A DNA stretch of 25,144 bases from Veillonella sp. (GTDB lineage Bacteria > Bacillota > Negativicutes > Veillonellales > Veillonellaceae). The number at the start of each line of letters is the position of its first letter. The stretch's first letter is position 1. Positions 1 through 9,648 of this stretch are shown here, piece by piece. The stretch lies in assembly GCF_019414865.1 (NCBI RefSeq), contig NZ_DXLG01000005.1:1-25144 (forward strand). Reading direction: 5' to 3'. The translations under genes were made by a program, and so were the position numbers. The notes below the pieces were generated by a model. The model was given only the letters and a program-made list of their open reading frames with translations, was not told where the DNA came from and made no database searches.

Positions 1-91
1 GTATTTATGTATAATGACATTATTATATCGAAAAAAATAGTTTTAGGCTATACCTAAGAATAAGAAATATATAAATAAGATGAAATTTGCG

Positions 92-113
92 AATTATATA
101 AATTATATAAATT
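92..113. repeat. AT-rich 9-bp tandem repeat upstream of addB
   Basis: The 9-bp unit AATTATATA occurs twice head to tail (92-100 and 101-109), and a third copy begins at 110. It lies 30-50 bp before the addB start in a very AT-rich 144-bp leader. It may include the -10 element of the addB promoter, but no convincing -35 box is visible, so promoter function is only inferred. Confidence 0.4.
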
Positions 114-144
114 GAGATGGTGAAAGCTTCACTAGGGAGGTCTC

Positions 145-3100
145 ATGAGTATTAGCGTCTATTATGGACGAGCAGGATCTGGTAAGACCCATGCCGTATA
201 TGAACGGATACGTCAAGTCATGACAGATTGTCCAGGGGAACCCATAATCTTACTCGTTCCTGAACCAGCTACGTATCGGGTAGAGCGGGAACTGGCAGAA
301 TTTATGCCTGAAAAAGGTTTTACTACGGTTCGCGTCGTAGGTTTTGGTCGTTTGGGTTACCAAGTATATCAATCCATAGGGTCCAAAGGAGCCGGTCAAT
401 CAAGCTTATCTAGCTTTGGCCGGTCTATGTTGTTGCGCCTTGTTATGAAGCGGAAACAAAAGGAGCTAGGTCTCTTAGAACAGGCTACTAAACGTCCTGA
501 GTTTTCTTCTGTATTGCAACAGCTCTTTTCTGAGTTTCGTGCATTTCGCGTCGGTCCTAATGACCTTGAACGTGGGGCACAGTCCGTTAAAAATAAAGTA
601 TTACAAAAGAAATTGCAGGAACTTGCCATCTGTATGGCTGCCTATGAAGAGGAAATCAGTCGTCATGGGGAGCGCGACATCGATCCTATCATGGAAATCG
701 TTGAGGCTTTGCCTCAATCTCCACTGATGGAAAACAGCCACGTCTTTATCGATGGCTTTCATTGGTTTACGCCGACACACTACGAGTTGATCTATACCTT
801 GTTTGATTTGGCTAAGGAAGCCGTTATTACTATTGACTTACCGATGGCTCCGAAGGCGTTAAACCTCGCTCGTCGAGGGGAACATCTCTTTAGTCGTCCT
901 TTAGAAATTTACGACACCTTAGTGGCTCGTTATGGCACTAGTATTAATTGGGTGGGTTTTGACGGCAAACGGGGCCCTCAAATCGTACAAGAATTAGAGT
1001 CTAATTACTTTACTAGTCCTAGCAAGCAAAATTCTACTGATACTACTGTTCCACTCATTCGTGGTTATAATAGAGAACGAGAAGCTGATGCGGTGGCTCG
1101 CCGTATTTTAGCCTACGTAGAATCCTCTCCAGAAGCACGTTACCGCGATGTATGTATCATGCTTCGCGAGTCAGAAACGTACGGGGATACCTTAGAAAAG
1201 GTCTTCGGTCGTTATGGCATTCCGCACTTTATCGACCGCCAACGGCCTATGAAAAACCATCCATTAGGCGAGTTGTTGACGGCACTCTTTGATATCGTGC
1301 GCCATAGCTACAGTCGAGACAGCATGTTCTTATTGCTTAAAACAGATTTGATGCCCCTTACCCGTGAGGCCGTAGATGAATTAGAAAACTATGTACTCGA
1401 GTTTGGTATCGACCATTATAAATGGGAACGTGAAAGCTGGCCCTATTTACGAGGCTTTCATGAAGGGCAAGATGAAGAAAGTCATGTAGATGCACCTCGT
1501 AGAGCTCGTATCAACAAAGCTCGGCAAACTATTATGGAGATTCTATCCCCATGGTTTGACTTTGCCGCTCATAGCGAAGGTCATACGGGCGCTGATTGGG
1601 GTGCGCAACTGTATGGTTTGTTAGAAACCTTGCAAGTGCCACAGCATCTCTATGAATGGGCAAAAGATGCAGAAACGGTGGGCGATCAAGAGTCGAAAGC
1701 CAGCCATGAACAGATGTACAATGCTGTTATTTCTTTCATAGATGAAATCTCTATGGTCATGAAGGATGAAGTGTTGACCCTAGATGAGATGATGTTGCTC
1801 CTCGAAGAAGGCTTGAGTGATGTGAATTATTCTATGATTCCTCCGTCCTTAGATCATGTGGTAATCACCACCATCGAACGTGGTTATAGTCAATGGTGGC
1901 CTAAGGTATTCGTCATGGGCCTCAATCAAGGCATATTCCCACAAAGCATGGGCGATGAAGGTCTTATCAAGGATAAGGAACGTCAAGAATTGGCGGAGGC
2001 CGGCATTACTTTGGCGGAAGGGGCTTTGCCGAAGGCTTTCAACGAAAATTTCCTATTATACCTAGCTATGACGCGAGCATCCGATTCCTTGACGCTGTCC
2101 TATGCAAGTTCTGGTGAAGATGGAACCGGCCTTGAGCCATCCCTCGTGGTGAAACGACTAGAATCCCTTGGTTATGTAGATAAGGCGGTAGATATTCCAC
2201 TCTCCATTACACCTGATACTGAGTCGGATTATGTATGGAGACCTTTACAGAGTTTGTCCCTATTGTCTGAGCGCTGGGGCGCCCTCTTTAGTGGGCATGA
2301 GGTCAATCCATTGTGGTGGGGCCTCTATAACTGGGCTCGTGAAAGCGACACCTACCGTCCTCGTTTAGGTGAGGTGTCTCGTGGTATTCGAGATAATAAT
2401 GATGTACCTGTCATTACGAAGGATTTAGTGAATGGATTGTTCCTATCTAAAGGCTATATGTCTGGTTCTGTGACGCGTCTAGAGAGATATCAGCAATGTC
2501 CGTTCAAGTTCTATGCTCAATATGGTTTAAAACTAGAACCGCGTCGTGTACGTTCCTTTGGTGCTCCTGAAATTGGTACATTCCTTCACGCTAATTTAGA
2601 GCGTTTAGGTAATTATCTATTAGATAACAATAAACAATGGCGTGACCTTAACGAAGCGGATCAACAAAATTTGTGCCGCTCCGTGGCAGAAGAAATTTTA
2701 CAAGAAAATCAGGGCGGCGAGGAAACGAGTGACGCCTACCAAAAGGCAATCGAGCAGCGTGTACAAAGAACATTACATGTGACGGTAGACCGCCTTGTGG
2801 AGTGGTCGAAGCGCAGTGATTTTGATACGAAATACTTGGAGCAAGATTTTGGACGTCAAGGCGGCTGGGATCCGATTCGCGTGCCTCTTGGAGAAGACCG
2901 TTATTTACGCCTCATCGGTCAAATTGACCGCATTGATGAATATACACGAGATGGTCAAACTTATGGCATGGTTATTGACTATAAGTCGGGCGGTGCCCAC
3001 GTAACGGCCCAAGATGTGTACTATGGTCTTAAATTACAGCTCATGACCTATCTATTGGCGTTAGAATCCGCTTATGGCAAAACGCATGGTGGCTCCATGT

Positions 3101-3675
3101 CACCGGCAGCTGTGGTGTATTCCTATGTGAAAAATCCTAAAATTCCTGCCGATGCGCCTATATCTTATGAAGATGCAGTATCTTTGGCTAAGGAAAGCGA
3201 TGCATGGCAAAACAGTGGATACTTCTCTGATGATATCGAGTTGTTGACGCATATTGACAATAAATTTTTGTCCTATGGATCTAAACGAGGACCATATGTA
3301 CCAATCGCTACGAAAAAGGATCAAACTATTTCTAGTAGAGACTTGCGTAAGGTTAAGAATCCTGGTGAATTTGACGTAATGTGTCGTTACACCAATCATG
3401 TAATGGCTGACATTGGTCGCCACATCGGAGACGGTCAATTCCCAATTCAGCCGTACCAGTTACATAAGAATAGACCTTGTACATACTGTGACTACAATAC
3501 TGTATGCCGTTTTGACTCTAGCCGTAATAAGTATAACTATCTGTCCGGCTTATCTGAAGATGATGCATTAGAACGGATGAAAGAGGTTCTAAACGACGGA
3601 AACAACAGTAACGACAGCAATAATAGTTATGACGGAAATAATAGTAACGAAGGAGGTGAAAACCATGGGTGTTAA
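145..3675 (+). CDS. addB: AddB, ATP-dependent helicase/deoxyribonuclease subunit B
   Basis: This is the B subunit of the AddAB helicase-nuclease, the Firmicutes counterpart of RecBCD. It processes double-strand breaks and helps generate Chi-regulated 3' tails. At 1176 aa it has the usual AddB length. The N-terminus has a Walker A motif (GRAGSGKT, residues 8-15). The C-terminal RecB-like nuclease domain carries GQIDRID and the catalytic DYKSG motif (D945, K947). The AddB iron-sulfur cysteines are all present: C785 in a QQCPFKFY context, then C1112-x2-C1115-x5-C1121. A good ribosome site (GGGAGG) precedes ATG 145. The last ~25 residues are an Asn/Ser/Asp/Gly-rich tail that is probably not structural. 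The gene overlaps addA by 11 bp, so the two are probably translationally coupled and made in fixed ratio. Confidence 0.96.
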   Translation: MSISVYYGRAGSGKTHAVYERIRQVMTDCPGEPIILLVPEPATYRVERELAEFMPEKGFTTVRVVGFGRLGYQVYQSIGSKGAGQSSLSSFGRSMLLRLVMKRKQKELGLLEQATKRPEFSSVLQQLFSEFRAFRVGPNDLERGAQSVKNKVLQKKLQELAICMAAYEEEISRHGERDIDPIMEIVEALPQSPLMENSHVFIDGFHWFTPTHYELIYTLFDLAKEAVITIDLPMAPKALNLARRGEHLFSRPLEIYDTLVARYGTSINWVGFDGKRGPQIVQELESNYFTSPSKQNSTDTTVPLIRGYNREREADAVARRILAYVESSPEARYRDVCIMLRESETYGDTLEKVFGRYGIPHFIDRQRPMKNHPLGELLTALFDIVRHSYSRDSMFLLLKTDLMPLTREAVDELENYVLEFGIDHYKWERESWPYLRGFHEGQDEESHVDAPRRARINKARQTIMEILSPWFDFAAHSEGHTGADWGAQLYGLLETLQVPQHLYEWAKDAETVGDQESKASHEQMYNAVISFIDEISMVMKDEVLTLDEMMLLLEEGLSDVNYSMIPPSLDHVVITTIERGYSQWWPKVFVMGLNQGIFPQSMGDEGLIKDKERQELAEAGITLAEGALPKAFNENFLLYLAMTRASDSLTLSYASSGEDGTGLEPSLVVKRLESLGYVDKAVDIPLSITPDTESDYVWRPLQSLSLLSERWGALFSGHEVNPLWWGLYNWARESDTYRPRLGEVSRGIRDNNDVPVITKDLVNGLFLSKGYMSGSVTRLERYQQCPFKFYAQYGLKLEPRRVRSFGAPEIGTFLHANLERLGNYLLDNNKQWRDLNEADQQNLCRSVAEEILQENQGGEETSDAYQKAIEQRVQRTLHVTVDRLVEWSKRSDFDTKYLEQDFGRQGGWDPIRVPLGEDRYLRLIGQIDRIDEYTRDGQTYGMVIDYKSGGAHVTAQDVYYGLKLQLMTYLLALESAYGKTHGGSMSPAAVVYSYVKNPKIPADAPISYEDAVSLAKESDAWQNSGYFSDDIELLTHIDNKFLSYGSKRGPYVPIATKKDQTISSRDLRKVKNPGEFDVMCRYTNHVMADIGRHIGDGQFPIQPYQLHKNRPCTYCDYNTVCRFDSSRNKYNYLSGLSEDDALERMKEVLNDGNNSNDSNNSYDGNNSNEGGENHGC
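3595..3650 (+). repeat. 36-bp-period imperfect repeat in the addB tail
   Basis: A 20-nt segment at 3595-3614 recurs at 3631-3650 with 18 of 20 bases identical. The offset is 36 nt (12 codons), so the reading frame is kept. It encodes the Asn-rich C-terminal tail of AddB and ends exactly where the addA ribosome-binding site begins. Confidence 0.75.
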
Positions 3676-6600
3676 ATGGACGCCGGAGCAGGAGTCTGCC
3701 ATCATAGCGCCGAAGGATTCGTCCTTAGATAATCAAACCTTGCTAGTCGCTGCAGCTGCGGGCTCTGGTAAAACGGCAGTTCTCGTAGAGCGTATTATTA
3801 CGCGGCTTAAAGATATGGATAATCCTTTATCCGTTCAAGAGCTCATGGTTGTAACCTTTACAAAGGCGGCAGCTCAAGAGATGAGTGCTCGTATTGGTCT
3901 TGCTTTGGCGAAAGCCATGGAATCCAGCGAGGATGCAGCCATGCAAGAGCGCCTTGAACGACAGCTTAATCTATTGCCGTCTGCTCATATTTCTACGTTG
4001 CACTCCTTCTGCCAATGGGTGATTCGGTCTTACTTTTACAAGCTCGATATTAACCCTACTGCTCGCATCGGTAACGAAGCAGAAATGGCATTGTTACAAC
4101 AAGAGGTGCTAGCCGATTTATTGACTAAATCCTATGAAGAAGGCCTTTATAATATCTATGAATTGGCTGATTTCTTTAGCGATGATAAATCGGATGCAGG
4201 CTTAACGGCGAAGATTATGTCTCTATATAACTACGCCATGTCCCTTGCTAATCCTGATGGATGGTTACGTAAAGCCTTAGAGCCTTATAAAGAGGCTATG
4301 ACTGTAAATCCTAGTGAGACCCTATGGGGCCAATATATGTGGGATCAACATGTAGCTGTTATTGACCGTATTCGCGAGCGCTTAGAGCGGATGGAGCAAA
4401 TCTTATTGGATCCAGTGGGGCCTCATAAATGGCAAAATATTTATGATAACCAACTAGCCGCACTAGGCATGCTTTCAAATGCTCAAACTTGGGACGATAT
4501 GGGCGAAGTATGTAAGCATGTAGATACCTTTATTAAAGATCAGTTCCGCATGGGACCAAAAGAGGCACAAGCCTTTGACCCTATATTGGTAGCAGAGTTT
4601 AGATCTTTAGGCGGTCAAAATAGAGATGACCTCAAAGCGATGCAAGCTGCTGTATTCACAGTGCCGGAAGCTACCTTACGAGACCAGTTCAAGGCTCAAT
4701 ATCCAATCATCGAAGGTTTAGTAGAGCTAACCATTGCGTTCCATAAGGCGTATCGCGATATGAAACAAGAGCAAGGAATCATGGACTTTAGTGATTTGGA
4801 GCATTTATGCTTGGCCCTTCTCGTGGAGCCTGGTACAGAGGATGACCCTCAGCCGTCCGATGTAGCAAAGGAACTGCAAGATACTTTCAAAGAAATCATG
4901 GTCGACGAATACCAAGATACGAACGGCGTGCAAGAGACGATTATCAACTTGATTTCTCGCGTCGATAACCGGTTCTACGTAGGGGACGTGAAGCAAGCGA
5001 TTTATAGCTTCCGTATGGCTGACAGTTCTCTGTTTATGGAGAAATATAATACCTACGGCAGCACTGATGCGGTAGAACGCCGTATCGACCTAGCAAAGAA
5101 TTTCCGATCTCACGAAAATATTTTGGCTGCTACGAACTTCTTGTTCTATCAAATCATGACGGAAGAGGCGGCGGAGCTCAATTATACTGAGGCAGAATCC
5201 CTCATTCCTGGCCGTATCGTAGAGGATGCGCCTGAGGATTGGGTTGGAGGCGACGTAGAATTGCAGCTCTTAGATGTGAGCAAGGATACTCTCGGTGCTA
5301 GTGAAAGCGACGAAGATGAAGGGGATGACCCTGAAAACAACGAGCGTGAGCTAGATTTCATCATCCAAAAGATTAAGGAAATCCATGCGGCTAAGAAAAA
5401 GGTGCAAAATCCAGATGGTACGTTCCGTCAAATCGAGTGGCGTGACTTTGCTATTTTGCGCAGATCCTTGGCTGGTTGGGGCACTCGTGCCGTAGAGGCT
5501 ATGCGCCAAGCGGGCATCCCTGCGGTGGTAAACGAACGAGATGGCTACTTTGAAGCACAGGAAATACAACTATTGTTAGCGCTGTTATCCATCATAGACA
5601 ATCCAGAACAAGACTTGCCGATGGCGGCGGTATTACACTCTGGCCTCGTAGGTCTTGATGCAAACGAACTAGGCGCACTGCGCCTATCTGGCGAGGGCTC
5701 TTTGTGGTCTCTTATGCCAGCCTATGCTAAAGAGGTTCAAGATGAGCGTTTATTAGCGTTTATTGACCATATGGAGCGGTGGCGTACCTTATCGCGCCGT
5801 CACGGTGTAACAGATTTGCTATGGGATATTTACGAATCTCAAGACTATGTTAACTATGTAGGAGCCATGCCGAACGGTCTCGTGCGCCGTGCGAATGTAC
5901 TCGCTCTGTATGACCGAGCTAAGGGCTATGAGGCCTCTGGCTTCCGTGGACTCTTTAGATTTTTGCGCTTTGTGGAAAGCTTGCGTGATAGCAACCAAGA
6001 TATGCCTCTTGCCAATGTGGTGAGCGAAGCGGACAATGTGGTGCGCCTCATGACCATCCATAAGAGTAAGGGCCTTGAGTTCCCTGTGGTATTCTTATCT
6101 GGCGTTCAAAAACGGTTCAATATGATGGATCTTCGTTCAGAACTCCTCATCGATAAAAACGCAGGACTTGGTCTTAAAGGGTACTTCCCAGATATTCGGG
6201 TGTCTTTCCCAACTATGCCGTGGTTCTACGTGAAAGACGTCAAAGAAGCAGCCCTCAAGGCCGAGGAACAGCGTATTCTCTATGTGGCGTTAACACGGGC
6301 ACGAGATAAGCTGATTATGACAGGTCATTTTAAAGGCTTTAAAAATGCTAAAGGTAAGTTGAGTACCTTAGGTGAACTCATTAAAAATGCAGCGTCAGTA
6401 GAAGGTCAACAATTGCCGACGGATATTATCACCCAAGCTAATACGTATCTAGAATGGTTAATTATGGGCTTTACCCGTCATTTAGACGGTGGTAATCCAT
6501 TGCGCGTAGCCATTGAGTACGAAGGACCGACCTATTTTGATTTACCAGATAAAAAATGTCGCATCAAGGTCGAAATCCACGATGGCTCTCTCTACGGTGA

Positions 6601-7531
6601 CCTCGATTATAAGGCAGATATCGATGAAACTACCATCAATAAGGTACGCGAATTACAAGCTGTTAATTCCGTGGAACTGCCACAGGAAATCGAAGACCGC
6701 TTCAACTATAGTTATCCGTACAGCGACGCTACGCGGCGCACGGCTAAGATTTCCGTCAGCGAATTGAAACGACGATTCCAAGAACGGGAACTTGAAGCAG
6801 GCACTATTGATACTTTGAACGAATCGATTGTAACGGTAGATACAGAGGCTAAACGAGCCGTTTCAGATGCAATCTTAGGTCAAGCCATTAAGCTAGATGT
6901 TCGTAATGCTGATAGCGACGATACAAGTAATGAATCTGTACCAACTATTACAGTTCCTGCTGATGATTTAGCGAATTCTGTATTTGGTCGTAAGCCGCAA
7001 GCACTACAGTCCGAAGAGGATGTGTTGACGGGGGCTCAATGGGGTACCTTGATGCATGAGGCCATGCAATGGCTTCCTCTTGCGCAGTATACTCAAGCTT
7101 CTTTAACGAAAGAGCTTGATGCACTCGTAACTAAAGGGACTTTCACAGAGGAAGAACGAAATCTATTGAGCGATACAAGTCTATATAAATTCTTTAGTTC
7201 TGACCTTGGGAAGCGTCTTGTAAATGCGAAGCGCATAGAACGTGAATTGCCATTCAGTATGCTTTTTGATGGGAAACGGGTATACGATACCTTAGAGGAC
7301 GGCGAAAATCTGTTCCTTCAAGGTATTATCGATACTGCCTTTGAAGAAGATGGTGAGTGGGTTCTTGTAGATTACAAGACGGACCGCGTCAAATCTGGGG
7401 AAGACCTCATCAAGCGTTATAAAATACAAATGGATCTCTATAAAGAGGCCTTGCAGCGATTGACAGGGATGCCTGTGAAAGCATGTTATATCTATAGCTT
7501 CCGTTTGCATGATGCTATCAGCATAGACTAG
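3665..7531 (+). CDS. addA: AddA, ATP-dependent helicase/nuclease subunit A
   Basis: This is the motor and nuclease A subunit of AddAB, an SF1A (UvrD/RecB-like) helicase fused to a RecB-family nuclease. The 1288-aa protein begins with a WTPEQ Q-motif region, then Walker A (GSGKT, residues 33-37), motif II DEYQDT (D414-T419), the TIHKSKGLEFP motif, and LYVALTRARDKL (motif VI). The C-terminal nuclease has GIIDTA (D1223) and VDYKTDR (D1236, K1238). I chose ATG 3665 because AGGAGGTG sits 6 nt before it and the MGVKWTPEQ start fits the family. An in-frame ATG at 3629 would only add 12 residues, has no ribosome site, and lies in the repetitive addB tail. A region around residues 550-570 is acidic and probably a linker. 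Confidence 0.96.
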   Translation: MGVKWTPEQESAIIAPKDSSLDNQTLLVAAAAGSGKTAVLVERIITRLKDMDNPLSVQELMVVTFTKAAAQEMSARIGLALAKAMESSEDAAMQERLERQLNLLPSAHISTLHSFCQWVIRSYFYKLDINPTARIGNEAEMALLQQEVLADLLTKSYEEGLYNIYELADFFSDDKSDAGLTAKIMSLYNYAMSLANPDGWLRKALEPYKEAMTVNPSETLWGQYMWDQHVAVIDRIRERLERMEQILLDPVGPHKWQNIYDNQLAALGMLSNAQTWDDMGEVCKHVDTFIKDQFRMGPKEAQAFDPILVAEFRSLGGQNRDDLKAMQAAVFTVPEATLRDQFKAQYPIIEGLVELTIAFHKAYRDMKQEQGIMDFSDLEHLCLALLVEPGTEDDPQPSDVAKELQDTFKEIMVDEYQDTNGVQETIINLISRVDNRFYVGDVKQAIYSFRMADSSLFMEKYNTYGSTDAVERRIDLAKNFRSHENILAATNFLFYQIMTEEAAELNYTEAESLIPGRIVEDAPEDWVGGDVELQLLDVSKDTLGASESDEDEGDDPENNERELDFIIQKIKEIHAAKKKVQNPDGTFRQIEWRDFAILRRSLAGWGTRAVEAMRQAGIPAVVNERDGYFEAQEIQLLLALLSIIDNPEQDLPMAAVLHSGLVGLDANELGALRLSGEGSLWSLMPAYAKEVQDERLLAFIDHMERWRTLSRRHGVTDLLWDIYESQDYVNYVGAMPNGLVRRANVLALYDRAKGYEASGFRGLFRFLRFVESLRDSNQDMPLANVVSEADNVVRLMTIHKSKGLEFPVVFLSGVQKRFNMMDLRSELLIDKNAGLGLKGYFPDIRVSFPTMPWFYVKDVKEAALKAEEQRILYVALTRARDKLIMTGHFKGFKNAKGKLSTLGELIKNAASVEGQQLPTDIITQANTYLEWLIMGFTRHLDGGNPLRVAIEYEGPTYFDLPDKKCRIKVEIHDGSLYGDLDYKADIDETTINKVRELQAVNSVELPQEIEDRFNYSYPYSDATRRTAKISVSELKRRFQERELEAGTIDTLNESIVTVDTEAKRAVSDAILGQAIKLDVRNADSDDTSNESVPTITVPADDLANSVFGRKPQALQSEEDVLTGAQWGTLMHEAMQWLPLAQYTQASLTKELDALVTKGTFTEEERNLLSDTSLYKFFSSDLGKRLVNAKRIERELPFSMLFDGKRVYDTLEDGENLFLQGIIDTAFEEDGEWVLVDYKTDRVKSGEDLIKRYKIQMDLYKEALQRLTGMPVKACYIYSFRLHDAISID

Positions 7532-7617
7532 CCTTGTAAGTATATGCTTAACTTAGTGCTATGCATGAGAAATATGCAGGGACTAGGTAGGTATTTCCTA
7601 TAAGGTAATGAACATAA

Positions 7618-7649
7618 AAAAGCTCTCTATTCTTGAATAGAGAGCTTTT
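7618..7649. terminator. Bidirectional intrinsic terminator, addA / lipid kinase
   Basis: Fifteen complementary bases (7618-7632 with 7635-7649) form a strong hairpin flanked by an A-run on the left and a T-run on the right, so it can work on both strands. It lies between convergent addA (+) and the lipid kinase gene (-). Confidence 0.9.
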
Positions 7650-7699
7650 GTGTTATAGATTGTTATATAGTTTTGTCTTGTAGATTTCTCTATAATTTA

Positions 7700-8641
7700 T
7701 TAAATATGTGGTAGTATAGGCAAATTCAAAGCCTTTTTCTTTTTGTGTTTTGCAGGGGCAAATACTTTTAGAACCCGTGGCAATACTTCGATATCTACTG
7801 GCATGGATGGGCCTTGGTCGCCATCCATATTAGTAGGTAAATCACCGATATTAGATAATAACTCAATATGAGCCTTTTTCACGGTTAGTGTTGTTGTATA
7901 ACGGGAGTTGTAGATGGCACCACTAATGATAAGCGGTAATACGCTTAGAATATCGAGGATGAAGTATTCCTTGAATATTATGATGCGCATATAACCATCA
8001 TCTACAGATGCTTCCGGCATGAAGCGTTCAAAGCTAGACACTACATTGGTGAGCAATGCAAGAACGAGTGGGGATTTACAGATAAAATCGTCATTCTCTG
8101 TTTTGATGCGGTATGTGTAGTCCTTTGTTGTAAATAAGGCTTGCCCTGCGCGTAAAAAGTAGGCTAGAGGGCCTAAGATGCTCTTTTCCTTTGGGGTAAC
8201 CTCTTCGATTACCTTTGGAATAACACCGGCTGCGATATTATTGCAGAAATATCTGTCGTTACAACGACCGATATCAATGGTACGTGTTTGATTGATATCA
8301 ATTCGTTTGATCGCCTGTGTTGGATTCTGATGAATACCAAGGGCACGAGACATATCGTTTACAGTACCAACAGGAATGAAACCAAAGGTAGATTTAAAGC
8401 CACCTTGGGCAATACCGTTAACGGTTTCATTTACGGTGCCGTCACCGCCCATGCAGAATACAGCATCGAATCCGCGTTCGCAAGCATCCTTTGCGAAACG
8501 TGTAGCATCGCCTTCACCAGTAGTGAATTTGACCTCAATCGTTTCAAACAAGGTGCTCAATTTCCATTGCAAATCGAGGGCATAGCGACGTGCTGCACCG
8601 CCACCTGATACAGGATTTATGATAACTAAACAACGGCTCAT
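7700..8641 (-). CDS. Lipid kinase of the diacylglycerol kinase (YegS/DgkB/BmrU) family
   Basis: A 313-aa protein with the DAGK catalytic fold. Family members phosphorylate diacylglycerol or related lipids with ATP at the inner membrane face, recycling lipid or modifying envelope lipids. The sequence shows an N-terminal INPVSGGG nucleotide-binding loop (residues 8-15), GGDGTVNETVNG (65-76) and a P-x-GT-x-ND motif (90-96). The last reads GTVND where many family members have GTGND, a mild substitution. There is no signal peptide or clear membrane segment. The last ~20 residues are Lys-rich. An AAGGAAG ribosome site precedes the ATG. The gene is alone on its strand and diverges from the GntR regulator. 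Its substrate cannot be read from sequence, so no symbol is given. Confidence 0.88.
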   Translation of the reverse strand: MSRCLVIINPVSGGGAARRYALDLQWKLSTLFETIEVKFTTGEGDATRFAKDACERGFDAVFCMGGDGTVNETVNGIAQGGFKSTFGFIPVGTVNDMSRALGIHQNPTQAIKRIDINQTRTIDIGRCNDRYFCNNIAAGVIPKVIEEVTPKEKSILGPLAYFLRAGQALFTTKDYTYRIKTENDDFICKSPLVLALLTNVVSSFERFMPEASVDDGYMRIIIFKEYFILDILSVLPLIISGAIYNSRYTTTLTVKKAHIELLSNIGDLPTNMDGDQGPSMPVDIEVLPRVLKVFAPAKHKKKKALNLPILPHI

Positions 8642-8694
8642 GGTACAACTTCCTTACTTTCAAAAATGAGATATAGCTATTATCTATCGTTAAA

Positions 8695-8723
8695 TTGACA
8701 GTCTTAGATGTGAGCTCTATAAT
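8695..8723 (+). promoter_or_regulatory. Consensus sigma-70 type promoter for the GntR gene
   Basis: A perfect TTGACA (8695-8700) and a perfect TATAAT (8718-8723) are separated by exactly 17 bp. Transcription should start near 8730, giving a leader of about 128 nt before the start codon at 8858. A promoter this good in front of a repressor-type gene suggests control by an operator, and dyads lie just downstream. Confidence 0.85.
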
Positions 8724-8728
8724 TATAC

Positions 8729-8795
8729 TATATGTACTAAATCACATATAACATATTTATTCAAAATACAAAATATATCGTACAATATATTATAC
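8729..8795. promoter_or_regulatory. Two AT-rich dyads in the GntR leader, candidate operators
   Basis: Dyad 1 is TATATGT-N8-ACATATA (8729-8735 with 8744-8750), sitting on the predicted transcription start. Dyad 2 is the 16-bp near-palindrome at 8780-8795 (GTACAATATATTATAC, 14 of 16 positions symmetric). Their place right after a consensus promoter fits autoregulation by the GntR protein. They do not match the classic FadR site, so this is inference. Confidence 0.4.
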
Positions 8796-8857
8796 TCATT
8801 TTAGCCGTTCTTTGAAAGTACGAATGAGTTGAGGGGATATAAGATTAGGGGATATTA

Positions 8858-9565
8858 ATGGGACGACAAGATTCTAAAGATAAATACAAATTGTCCGCTG
8901 TGGACTCCATTGAAAGATTACCACTTAGTGAACAAGTTTATTTAACATTAAAAACAGCTATCTTAACAGGCGAATTGATGCCACAAGAAAAGCTTAACGA
9001 AGTAAAAATTGCAGAACAATTGCAAGTGAGTGCTACACCTGTTCGCGAAGCATTCCGTAAATTGGCTAAAGATAATCTCGTAGTTATTGTTCCTTGGAAG
9101 GGTGTTACTGTAAAGGCGGATACTCCTGAAGAGATTATTGCATTGTATCAAGTGCGTGAAGTAATGGAAGGTCTTGGGGCGCGACTTTGTGCCCGTCATG
9201 CCACTGATGAACAAATTAAAGAGTTGCGTGAAATTTGTAAAGAAATGCATGAAATTGAAGAAGCTACAGAACGCGTTGAAGTAAACAGTCGTTTCCATAC
9301 TATGATTGCTCATTATTCTGGTAATGAACGCGTTGTAGAATACTTAGCGAGCTTCCGTGAACGCGTTAACCGCGACATGTACATTAGCTCTTTTAATGCA
9401 GTGCGTACCCATGATTGTGACGATGAACATGATCATATCGTAGATGCTATTGAGCGTCATGATGAAGTGGCAGCAGAAACTGCTATGCGTCAGCATATTA
9501 ATAATGCATTTATCTTCAAAAAAGCAAATGCTGAAGTGCAACACAAAAAACTTAATGAAGTATAA
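8858..9565 (+). CDS. GntR-family transcriptional regulator, FCD (FadR-like) type
   Basis: A 235-aa one-component regulator. The N-terminal winged helix-turn-helix (about residues 22-88) has the typical GntR core of LNEVKIAEQLQVSATPVREAFRKLA. The C-terminal FCD ligand domain (about 93-220) is all-helical and keeps likely metal/ligand histidines in NSRFH (H147), the EHDHIVDAI stretch (H191/H193) and MRQH (H213). The usual first acidic residue before the FH pair appears as Asn143. Such proteins normally sense a small carboxylic acid or metabolite. The effector and regulon cannot be told, since the neighbours (lipid kinase, XRE regulator) give no clear pathway. The gene has its own promoter and terminator, so it is monocistronic. 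The ribosome site is AGGGGAT. Confidence 0.9.
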   Translation: MGRQDSKDKYKLSAVDSIERLPLSEQVYLTLKTAILTGELMPQEKLNEVKIAEQLQVSATPVREAFRKLAKDNLVVIVPWKGVTVKADTPEEIIALYQVREVMEGLGARLCARHATDEQIKELREICKEMHEIEEATERVEVNSRFHTMIAHYSGNERVVEYLASFRERVNRDMYISSFNAVRTHDCDDEHDHIVDAIERHDEVAAETAMRQHINNAFIFKKANAEVQHKKLNEV

Positions 9566-9588
9566 TGCCTATTGTTGGCATGCTTTAT

Positions 9589-9617
9589 GAAAGGCTCCGC
9601 CGTTGGCGGGGCTTTTT
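9589..9617 (+). terminator. Intrinsic terminator of the GntR gene
   Basis: A GC-rich hairpin (AAGGCTCCGCC, loop GTT, GGCGGGGC) followed by a run of five T lies 23 bp after the GntR stop codon. It points towards the end of the minus-strand XRE gene. Confidence 0.85.
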
Positions 9618-9648
9618 CTGTACGAGTGTTAATACTGTATTTGATTAG

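Noticed and set aside
3629..3664. Earlier in-frame ATG for addA adding 12 residues
   Set aside because: It lies within the repetitive addB tail and has no ribosome site, while AGGAGGTG is correctly placed for ATG 3665.
8288..8608. Plus-strand open frames inside the lipid kinase gene
   Set aside because: They are antisense shadows with no ribosome site, and the minus-strand frame has clear family motifs.
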